DNA of 8,551 bases from Acidimicrobiia bacterium (GTDB lineage: Bacteria > Actinomycetota > Acidimicrobiia > IMCC26256 > JAENVU01): NCBI GenBank assembly GCA_025357995.1, contig JANYLF010000007.1, forward strand, positions 1-8,551, given 5' to 3'. Every line of letters begins with the position of its first letter. Within the stretch, counting starts at the first letter, position 1. A program made the translations under genes and the position numbers. Of the stretch, positions 1-6,600 are shown piece after piece. The notes under the pieces are model-generated. The model saw nothing but the letters and a program-made list of their open reading frames with translations, made no database searches and was not told the origin of the DNA.

Positions 1-618
1 CAGATCCTGCACAACATCGATCGCATCGGCGAGCGCAAGGTCGACAGCGCGAAAAAGACGCTCACGATGTTGAACCCCGACGTCGACATCGTCACCTACG
101 ACGTGCGCTTCGGTGCCGACAACGTGCTCGACATCATCGACGGGTACGACGTGGTGCTCGACGGCACCGACAACTTCCCCACGCGCTACCTGCTCAACGA
201 CGCGTCATTACTCAAGCGGGTACCAGTGGTGCACGGATCGATCTTCCGCTTCGAAGGTCAGGTCACGATATTCAAGCCCTACGAAGGCCCGTGCTACCGC
301 TGTCTGCTCCCCGAGCCGCCACCGCCCGAGCTTGCGCCGAGTTGCGCGGAGGCGGGCGTGCTCGGCGTGCTGCCCGGCATCGTCGGATCGATCCAGGCGC
401 TCGAGACCATCAAGCTCCTGCTCGACCTCGGCGACCCGCTCATCGGTCGCCTCCTCGCCTACGACGCGTTGGAGCAGAGCTTCCGCACCTTCAAGGTGCG
501 GCGCGATCCGACCTGTCCGGCCTGTGGTGCAGATGCCGGCGAGATCGTGATCGCCGAATACGACCAGCACTGCCTGCCGCACGCCGTGCTCGCCGACGGC
601 AGCACGCTCACTCACTGA
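1..618 (+). CDS. moeB: MoeB/ThiF-type sulfur-carrier adenylyltransferase, 3' part (N-terminus outside window)
   Basis: The reading frame is open from base 1, giving 205 visible residues that end at TGA 616-618. The protein belongs to the E1-like family that adenylates the C-terminal glycine of small ubiquitin-like sulfur carriers (MoaD, ThiS, CysO), the step before thiocarboxylate formation in molybdopterin, thiamine or cysteine synthesis in the cytoplasm. Visible hallmarks are the opening QILHNIDRIGERKVDSAK, which normally follows the NLxRQ nucleotide-site motif, then DGTDNFPTRYLLND, a zinc knuckle made by CYRC (codons 292-303) and CPAC (514-525), and the PSCAEAGVLGVLPG loop with the conserved cysteine codon at 343-345. 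About 70 N-terminal residues with the glycine-rich ATP loop are missing because the window begins inside the gene. Actinobacterial MoeZ proteins usually carry a C-terminal rhodanese domain; this one stops about 30 residues after CPAC, so it is MoeB-like. Its particular carrier protein cannot be told from the sequence. Confidence 0.9.
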   Translation, partial: QILHNIDRIGERKVDSAKKTLTMLNPDVDIVTYDVRFGADNVLDIIDGYDVVLDGTDNFPTRYLLNDASLLKRVPVVHGSIFRFEGQVTIFKPYEGPCYRCLLPEPPPPELAPSCAEAGVLGVLPGIVGSIQALETIKLLLDLGDPLIGRLLAYDALEQSFRTFKVRRDPTCPACGADAGEIVIAEYDQHCLPHAVLADGSTLTH

Positions 619-732
619 GCGCGCGAGCGCCGCGCACTCCGCGCGAATATCTCGTTCCTCCGACTGCCCGTTCGGGGTAATTCAGACATCGCGCTCGCGT
701 CGCTCCAGATTTCCGCGCTCGTGGCCGAAGAA

Positions 733-771
733 CCCAACCAATACCGGGGAAGCCCCGGCCCGGTTGGGAGG
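733..771 (+). promoter_or_regulatory. Nested 5'-leader hairpin overlapping the L,D-transpeptidase ribosome binding site
   Basis: An outer 7-bp arm pair, CCCAACC (733-739) and GGTTGGG (762-768), encloses an inner 6-bp pair, CCGGGG (744-749) and CCCCGG (753-758), with a 3-nt AAG loop. The two stems are joined by a small 4x3 internal loop. The right outer arm covers the first three bases of the GGGAGG Shine-Dalgarno (766-771), which sits 5 nt before the ATG at 777. Folded RNA could therefore limit translation of the lipoprotein. No U-tract follows, so a terminator for the upstream gene is less likely. The pairing is read directly from the sequence; the regulatory role is inferred. Confidence 0.45.
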
Positions 772-776
772 CCGCG

Positions 777-1424
777 ATGAACACGTACTTGGATCGTCGA
801 GCACGACGTGCGCAACGTCGACGGATCGAAGCAGTAGCGGGAACGTGTGTCGCGGTGATCGTGGCCGCACTCGTGCTCGCGTCGTGCGGTGTCACCACGG
901 CGGGCGCGGAACCGTCACGTCCACGGCCCCTTGCGGACCGGCGTGTCGTCTCGGTGAAGCCGAAGACCGTGCCCTCGACCACGACGTCCACGCGACCGGC
1001 GGTGAATCCCTTCATCGGGCCACCACCCGCGGCAAGTGGCGTGGGTCGTCGCATCGTGTACTGCAACTCGTGCCAGACCGTGTGGCTCGTTGAAGCCGAC
1101 AACTACGTGACGGCGATGTACAGAGTGAGCGGGCACCGTGGCATGCCCGCGCCCGGCGAGTATCACGCGTTCCGCAAGATCGACATGGGTCGATCCAAGG
1201 CGCATCCGTGGCTCCGGCTGCCGTGGTTCGTGGGCTTCGCATGGGGCAACACGACCGACATCGGATTCCACGGCATCCCGATCCGACCCGACGGAACGCA
1301 GATCGAGAACGACTCGCAGCTCGGGATTCCGTTGAGCTCCGGCTGTGTGCGCCAGAACCAGGTGAACGCGAAGTTCCTCTACGACTGGGCGCCGGTCGGA
1401 ACGCTCGTGGTCGTCACGCCTTAG
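777..1424 (+). CDS. L,D-transpeptidase (YkuD domain) lipoprotein
   Basis: This 215-residue protein probably makes 3->3 peptidoglycan cross-links or attaches substrates to meso-diaminopimelate stems outside the membrane. Residues 1-18 are arginine-rich, 19-33 are hydrophobic, and LASC (34-37) is a lipobox, so Cys37 should be lipidated. A Thr/Pro-rich linker (about 60-85) leads to the YkuD domain (about 91-214). His165 in GFHG and Cys190 in SSGCVRQ are the expected catalytic pair, and Arg192 is the usual following arginine. The classic S/T-H-G-C motif reads S-S-G-C here. An unusual Cys96-Asn-Ser-Cys99 pair sits on the first strand of the domain. The ATG at 777 is chosen because GGGAGG (766-771) lies just upstream and a complete signal sequence follows directly. 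The gene converges on pepA and their stop codons overlap. No penicillin-binding protein gene is nearby, so its place in wall synthesis rests on the domain alone. Confidence 0.88.
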   Translation: MNTYLDRRARRAQRRRIEAVAGTCVAVIVAALVLASCGVTTAGAEPSRPRPLADRRVVSVKPKTVPSTTTSTRPAVNPFIGPPPAASGVGRRIVYCNSCQTVWLVEADNYVTAMYRVSGHRGMPAPGEYHAFRKIDMGRSKAHPWLRLPWFVGFAWGNTTDIGFHGIPIRPDGTQIENDSQLGIPLSSGCVRQNQVNAKFLYDWAPVGTLVVVTP

Positions 1425-2917
1425 CGGCGGCGCTTCGCCGCGCCATGGTGTTCGGCCAACTCGAGCAGCGTGCGCACTCCGAAGCCGGTTCCGCCGCGCC
1501 GCGCGTACCCGTCGTCGGCATTCGCGCGGGCCGGACCCGCGATGTCGAGATGCACCCACGGCACATCGTTGACGAACTCTTGCAGGAACAGACCCGCGGT
1601 GAGAGCGCCGCCGTATCCGCCACTGCCGATGTTCTTCATGTCGGCGATCTCGGAGTCAATTTGCTTCCGGTACTGCTTCGGCAGCGGGAGCGGCCACATT
1701 TGCTCGCCCGCGCGCTTCGATGCGGACTCCACCTCGTCGCCGAACGACTCGTCGTTGGCCATCAGGCCCGCGATCTTCTCACCGAGCGCCACGACGCACG
1801 CACCGGTGAGCGTGGCGAGATCCACGATGCCGTCGGGCTTGGCCTCGGCCGCGAGTGAGAGCGCGTCGGCCAGGATCAAACGGCCCTCGGCGTCGGTGTT
1901 GAGCACCTCCGCGGTCTTGCCGTTGCGGAACGTGAGCACGTCGCCAGGGCGGATCGCCTCCCCACTCGGCATGTTCTCGACCATCGGCGTGTAGCCCACA
2001 ACCTTGGTGGTAACACCCAGCTCGCCGAGCACGGACATCGCCGCGATGACCGCGGCCGCGCCGGACATGTCGGTCTTCATTGTCTCCATGCCGCTGCCGG
2101 TCTTGATCGACAAGCCGCCGGAGTCGAAGACCACGCCCTTGCCGACAAACGCGATCGAGCCACGCGCACCGCGGGGCGAGTAGGTCATCTTCACGAACCG
2201 CGGCGGTTGCTTCGAGCCTTGCCCGACTCCGAGTACTCCACCCAACCGTTCGCGGCGCATCGCCGCGACGTCGAGAACCTCGACGCGCACGCCGGTGCCG
2301 CGCAGGAGTTGTTGCGCGAACTTCGCGAACCGATCCGGCGCGAGCTCGCGCGCGGGCGTGTTGACCATGTCTCGCGCCCAAGCGACCGCGCCCGAGATCG
2401 TGACGGCGCGCCCGAGCCCGCGCGTGGCCGCCGCGCCACCACCACCGAGCAGGACCACGTGGGTCAACTTCCGCTTCGACGGGCTCTTGGACCGGTACTC
2501 CAAGAATTCGTATCCGCCCAGGAGTACGCCTTCGCCGATGGCCTGGGCGACCTCGCCACGATTCAGCGCCTCGGGGGCCGCGTCGGCCAGCGTGGTCGCA
2601 ACGCGCGCGGAGCCACCCGCCTTCTGCGAGATCAGCGCTCCGGCGACGCGCAGGTCGTCGAGGGTGAGATCGGTGGCCGAGCCGAGCCCGACGAGCAACG
2701 CAGTCTTCGCGGTGGCATCGATCGGCACGAAGAGCGATTGACCGCGACCGCCGTCGAATCCAGCTCGCTCCATGAACCGCGCGAGTGAACCACCACACGC
2801 ATCGTCGACCGCGTCGGCACCGGGGCCGAAAGCACGATCCGCGAAGATCGGCACGGCCAGCACATCAGCACGAGTGCGCCCGGGTGCGCTCGACGCCACG
2901 GTGAACGAGATCGACAC
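1421..2917 (-). CDS. pepA: Leucyl aminopeptidase, M17 family
   Basis: This 498-residue cytosolic aminopeptidase has the normal length for M17. The enzyme is a two-metal hexamer that removes N-terminal residues, preferably leucine-like, from peptides; it serves peptide turnover and in some bacteria Cys-Gly cleavage. The N-terminal macro-like domain spans about 1-165 and the catalytic domain about 170-490. Every expected residue is present at the spacing of E. coli PepA: metal ligands Lys260 and Asp265 (VGKGVVFDSGG), Asp283 (KTDMSG), Asp342 and Glu344 in the NTDAEGRL signature (340-347), and catalytic Lys272 and Arg346. The frame stays open upstream to 3136, but that extension lies over the adenosyltransferase gene and has no family similarity. 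GTG at 2917 is preferred because AGGAGG (2922-2927) precedes it by 4 nt and the family-like N-terminus SISFTVASS follows. It begins 16 bp after the adenosyltransferase stop, so the two are probably co-transcribed. The C-terminus ends in the basic run KRRR. Confidence 0.95.
   Translation of the reverse strand: MSISFTVASSAPGRTRADVLAVPIFADRAFGPGADAVDDACGGSLARFMERAGFDGGRGQSLFVPIDATAKTALLVGLGSATDLTLDDLRVAGALISQKAGGSARVATTLADAAPEALNRGEVAQAIGEGVLLGGYEFLEYRSKSPSKRKLTHVVLLGGGGAAATRGLGRAVTISGAVAWARDMVNTPARELAPDRFAKFAQQLLRGTGVRVEVLDVAAMRRERLGGVLGVGQGSKQPPRFVKMTYSPRGARGSIAFVGKGVVFDSGGLSIKTGSGMETMKTDMSGAAAVIAAMSVLGELGVTTKVVGYTPMVENMPSGEAIRPGDVLTFRNGKTAEVLNTDAEGRLILADALSLAAEAKPDGIVDLATLTGACVVALGEKIAGLMANDESFGDEVESASKRAGEQMWPLPLPKQYRKQIDSEIADMKNIGSGGYGGALTAGLFLQEFVNDVPWVHLDIAGPARANADDGYARRGGTGFGVRTLLELAEHHGAAKRRR
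1427..1441. terminator. Weak GC hairpin at the convergent gene ends
   Basis: GCGGCG (1427-1432) and CGCCGC (1436-1441) can pair around a 3-nt CTT loop immediately beside the overlapping stop codons of the two convergent genes. It lies inside the last pepA codons (Ala-Lys-Arg-Arg-Arg). There is no T-tract on either side, so intrinsic termination is doubtful, but it is the only hairpin at this junction and could slow transcription arriving from either direction. Confidence 0.2.
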
Positions 2918-2921
2918 GAAT

Positions 2922-2927
2922 CCTCCT
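2922..2927 (-). promoter_or_regulatory. Shine-Dalgarno of pepA (fixes the GTG start)
   Basis: On the minus strand the sequence reads AGGAGG, then ATTC, then GTG. This is the only strong anti-16S match in the 16-bp gap between the adenosyltransferase stop (2934-2936) and the frame of the aminopeptidase. It selects GTG at 2917 over any upstream start inside the neighbouring gene and supports translation from a shared mRNA. Confidence 0.85.
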
Positions 2928-2933
2928 GGTGGT

Positions 2934-3488
2934 TCAGCGGTCGCCGCGAGCGGCACGGTATTGGCCCTCTTGCCAACGACCGAGAGTCCAGCACAAGTCG
3001 GCCAACCGATTGAGGTATGGCACGACCTGACTCTCCGGCTCGAGCCAACCTTCGCGCGTGGCGGTGACGCATTCTCTCTCCGCGCGCCGGGTGGTGGTGC
3101 GGGCCAGATCGAGTGCAGCCGAGATTCGGTTCTCACCGGGAAGCACGAACTCGGTGGGGGCGGCGAAGCGTCCGGTGAGATCGTCGATGATCGGTTCGAG
3201 GGCGGTGACCATCGCGCTCGTGACGCGCGTCGCGTCGTCGGTGAGCTTGGGTCGGTTCTGCGGCGCGGTGGCCAACTCGGCCCCGACCACGAAGAGTTCG
3301 CGTTGCAGGCGGATCAGCAGCACGCCGATCTCGGAGTCGGGCTCACACTCGGCGCGAGCGAGGCCCAACGCCGAAACCGCCTCGTCGGTGGTGCCAAAGG
3401 CCGACGGGCCCACCGCGTCTTTCGCGACCCGCCCGCCGTAGAACAAGGCGGTCGTGCCGTCGTCACCCGTACGTGTGTAGACCTTCAT
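2934..3488 (-). CDS. pduO: PduO-type ATP:cob(I)alamin adenosyltransferase
   Basis: This 184-residue enzyme transfers the 5'-deoxyadenosyl group of ATP to cob(I)alamin, giving adenosylcobalamin for enzymes such as methylmalonyl-CoA mutase or class II ribonucleotide reductase; PduO proteins act as cytosolic trimers. The N-terminal signature MKVYTRTGDDGTTALFYGGRVAKD binds ATP. Asp35-Glu36 (FGTTDE), Phe114 in EFVLPG, Arg130 with RRAER (134-138) and Asn160 in YLNRLAD match the conserved active-site set. Two places differ from the family norm: the LPGG-S/T stretch reads LPGENRI (116-122), and the helix after YLNRLAD contains CWTLGRW. ATG at 3488 is chosen because the signature starts right there; a longer frame to 3866 would run across the intergenic dyad and into antisense metH. 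No good Shine-Dalgarno precedes the ATG, so it may be translated with little or no leader. It is divergent from metH, with pepA 16 bp downstream. Family assignment is firm; the final user of the cofactor is not in the window. Confidence 0.92.
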   Translation of the reverse strand: MKVYTRTGDDGTTALFYGGRVAKDAVGPSAFGTTDEAVSALGLARAECEPDSEIGVLLIRLQRELFVVGAELATAPQNRPKLTDDATRVTSAMVTALEPIIDDLTGRFAAPTEFVLPGENRISAALDLARTTTRRAERECVTATREGWLEPESQVVPYLNRLADLCWTLGRWQEGQYRAARGDR

Positions 3489-3497
3489 GGCGCGCCG

Positions 3498-3503
3498 ATC
3501 GTA
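3498..3503 (-). promoter_or_regulatory. Candidate -10 box of the adenosyltransferase promoter
   Basis: Read on the minus strand the hexamer is TACGAT, a TAnnnT match, ending 9 nt before the ATG at 3488. A start site 6-8 nt downstream would give an mRNA with almost no leader, which fits the missing Shine-Dalgarno. The inverted repeat at 3501-3523 overlaps its first half. I see no clear -35 element, so this is a suggestion. Confidence 0.35.
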
Positions 3504-3523
3504 CCGGGAGGACCTCCCGGTAC
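3501..3523. promoter_or_regulatory. Perfect 23-bp inverted repeat between divergent cobalamin genes (candidate operator)
   Basis: The left arm GTACCGGGAGG (3501-3511) and right arm CCTCCCGGTAC (3513-3523) are exact reverse complements about the single base A3512. The right end also forms a second perfect palindrome, CCGGTACCGG (3517-3526), so GTACCGG occurs twice in direct orientation 19 bp apart. The dyad lies in the 124-bp region between the adenosyltransferase and metH starts and overlaps the presumed adenosyltransferase -10 box. Odd-length, 11-bp-arm symmetry is typical of a dimeric regulator site. The symmetry is seen directly; the function and the protein are unknown. Confidence 0.5.
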
Positions 3524-3596
3524 CGGAGCCTTCGACGCCGAGCGACGTGCCAACCGACCCAGCCGTTACCTGCGGTGGTCGGCAAGACCCACCCGG

Positions 3597-3602
3597 TAGC
3601 CT
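3597..3602 (+). promoter_or_regulatory. Candidate -10 box of metH
   Basis: TAGCCT fits TAnnnT and ends 10 nt before the chosen metH ATG at 3613, implying a leader of only a few bases. No Shine-Dalgarno-like purine run is present between it and the ATG. No -35 hexamer is recognisable. The evidence is position and pattern only. Confidence 0.3.
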
Positions 3603-3612
3603 TTCCGGACTC

Positions 3613-6600
3613 ATGTCGGACTTTCTCGCCACCTTGCCCGAACGCGTCCTGATCCTCGATGGCGCGTTCGGCACCTGGGTCCAGGCCCAGGATCTCGGTC
3701 CCGACGACTTCGGCGGCGAGGAGCTCGAAGGCTGCAACGAGAACCTCGTGGTCACCCGACCCGATCTGATCCGCCAAATGCACTCCGAGTTCTTCGCCGC
3801 GGGGGTCGACGCCGTCGAGACCGCCACCTTCGGATCCTTCGCGTTGGTGCTCAACGAATACGGCATCGCCGATCAGGCCTACGACATGAACGTGACCGCC
3901 GCGCGCCTCGCGAAGGAAGCGGCCGAGGAATACAGCACCCCGAATCGGCCGCGATGGGTCATCGGCTCGATCGGACCCGGGACGCGTCTCCCCTCGTTGG
4001 GCGCGATCACCTTTGACGCGCTGCGGGCCGACTACCAAGAGCAAGCCGCCGGGTTGATCGCGGGCGGAGCCGACGTGCTGCTCGTGGAGACGGTCTATGA
4101 CCTGCTCCAGGCGAAGTCGGCGCTGATCGCGTGTCGACGGGCCATGGCCGACGCCGGACGCGAGCTGCCACTCATGGTGCAGGTCACGATGGAGACGACC
4201 GGCCGCATGCTCGTCGGTTCGGAGATCGGCGCGGCGGTGACCGCGTTGGAGGCGATGCGTCCCGACGTGATCGGCCTCAACTGCGCAACCGGCCCGAACC
4301 AGATGACCGAACATCTGCGCTATCTCGCACAACACGGTCGCACGTTCCTCTCGTGTCTCCCCAACGCCGGGCTGCCGTCGGTCGTCGACGGTCACACGCA
4401 CTACGACCTCACGCCCGAGTTGCTGGCCGACGCCCACGAACGCTTCGTCTCCGAGTTCGGGATCAACATTGTGGGTGGATGCTGCGGCACCACGCCCGAA
4501 CATCTCGCCGCGGTCGTCGCACGGCTCGGAACCGATCGTCCGCCGACCGTGCGTACGCCGGAGTTCGAGCCGGGGTGTTCAAGTATCTACAGCCACGTGC
4601 CGTACCGCCAGGAACTCGCGTACCTGGCGGTCGGGGAACGCACCAACGCGAACGGGTCGAGGAAGTTCCGCGACGCGATGCTCGCCGAGGACTGGGACAC
4701 ATGCGTCCAGATGGCGCGCGACCAGGTGAAGGAAGGCGCGCACGTGCTCGACGTGTGCGTCGATTACGTGGGCCACGACGGCACCGTCGACATGGAACAG
4801 ATTGCGGCACGCTTTGCGACACAAGCTGCGCTACCGCTGGTGTTCGACTCCACCGAGCCGCAGGTTTTGGAGACCGGGCTCAAGCACTCCGGCGGCAAGG
4901 CGATCCTCAACTCGGCCAACCTCGAAGACGGCGAGCACGAGGGTTCGCGCCTCGACCGCGTGTTCACCTTGGCCGGCGAGTACGGCGCGGCCGTCATCTG
5001 TCTCGCAATCGACGAAGAAGGCCAAGCGCGCGATGCCGATTGGAAGCTGCGCGTGTGCAAGCGGATCTACGCGCTTGCCACCGAGAAATACGGCATCGAC
5101 CCTACCGACCTGATCTTCGACATGCTCACGTTCCCGCTCGGATCCGGTCAGGACGAGCTGCGCCACGACGGCATCGAGACCATCGAGGCAATCCGACGCG
5201 CCAAGACCGAACTCCCCGGATCGTCCACCATCCTCGGGCTCTCCAACGTGAGCTTCGGACTCAAGCCCGTGATCCGTCACGTGCTCAACAGCGTGTTCCT
5301 CCACGAGTGTCGCGAAGCCGGACTCGACGCCGCGATCGCGCACGCGGCGCGCATCATCCCGATGCACAAGATCGACGATCGCGCGCGTGAAGTCGCGCTC
5401 GACCTCATCTACGACCGTCGCACCGACACCTACGACCCACTCATGGAACTCCTCAGCCTGTTCGAAGGCGTGGAGGCCAGCGCGGTCGAACGCGAGGATC
5501 GTTCGGGATGGCCCGTCGAGGAGCGACTCTCGCATCGCATCATCGACGGCGAGCGCGACGGCATCGAGGCCGAGCTCGACGAAGCCATGACCGGCGGGCG
5601 CGCCGCGCTCTCGATCATCAACGACGTGCTCCTCGAAGGCATGAAGGTCGTCGGCGAACTCTTCGGCCGGGGCGAGATGCAGCTGCCGTTCGTGCTCCAG
5701 AGCGCGGAGACGATGAAGACCGCGGTCGCGTACCTCGAACCGCACCTCGACAAAGACGACTCGGGCGGCAAGGGCGTCGTCGTGATCGGCACGGTCAAGG
5801 GCGATGTCCACGACATCGGCAAGAACCTCGTCGACATCATCCTGACCAACAACGGGTACGAGGTTCACAACATCGGGATCAAGGCACCGCTGCAAACCTT
5901 CGTCGACAAGGCCAAGGAAGTGTCGGCCGACGCGATCGGCATGAGCGGACTGCTCGTGAAGTCCACGATCATCATGCGCGAGAACTTGCTCGAGCTGAAC
6001 ACGCTCGGCCTCGCCGACATCCCGATCCTGCTCGGTGGCGCCGCCCTCACACGCAACTACGTGGAAGTCGATCTCCGCGAGGTCTACGAGGGTCGCCTCT
6101 TCTACGGCAAGGATGCGTTCGAGGGTCTGCACACGATGGACACCTTGATGACCGCGAAGAAGACGGGCGTCATCGACCCGGACCTCGGCCGTGCACCGGG
6201 TGGCCGCAAGCTGCCGGCCCGCAAGAGCGAACAGCCCGTCGAAGCCATCGACATCCCGGCCCGTTCCGATGTCGCGGTCGACGTGCCGATCTTCACGCCG
6301 CCGTTCCTCGGGGCGCGCGTCGCGAAGGGCATCTCGCTTGACGAGATCGCGGGCTACGTCAACGAGACCGCGCTGTTCCGGAATCAGTGGCAGTTCCGCC
6401 CGGAGAGTGGCGAGCCCGACGACGACTTCAAGACGCGCATCCGATCCACGCTGCGCGCCGAGCTCGACAGTGCGAAGTCACTCGGATGGCTGGTGCCGGC
6501 TGTCGCGTGGGGATACTTCCCCGTCAACGCCGAGGGCGACGACCTCGTCGTATGGACCGACGACGATCGCCGCAGCGAACGGTGCCGTTTTCAATTCCCG

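Noticed and set aside
631..645. CGCGC/GCGCG hairpin after the moeB-like gene as a terminator
   Set aside because: Only 5 bp in a GC-repetitive stretch and followed by AATATCTCG and not a T-run; several alternative pairings are equally good.
678..683. TAATTC as a -10 box for the L,D-transpeptidase
   Set aside because: It does not end in T and has no partner -35; too weak to annotate as a promoter.
2918..3136. 73-residue N-terminal extension of pepA
   Set aside because: It is antiparallel-frame noise over the adenosyltransferase gene; the GTG with AGGAGG at 2917 gives the normal family length.
3574..3593. Bulged hairpin GGTGGTC / GACC(C)ACC before metH
   Set aside because: It probably lies upstream of the transcript start, has a bulge and only 7 pairs, and is not distinguishable from chance in this GC-rich gap.
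3487..3612. Longer metH start at ATG 3487 adding 42 residues
   Set aside because: The extension is proline-rich, unlike MetH N-termini, runs through the dyad, and overlaps the CATG that holds the start codon of the opposite gene.
3489..3612. Cobalamin or SAM riboswitch upstream of metH
   Set aside because: The gap is only 124 bp, no B12-box-like GCCACTG is present, and the probable starts leave almost no leader RNA.
4131..5390. Long Arg-rich open frame on the plus strand within metH
   Set aside because: Out-of-frame translation dominated by Arg, which is typical of GC-rich codon shadows.
4831..6132. Long open frame antisense to metH (433 codons)
   Set aside because: Shadow of a high-GC gene: Asp/Glu/Val/Arg-rich composition, no recognisable motif and no ribosome binding site; the sense strand codes for complete MetH modules.
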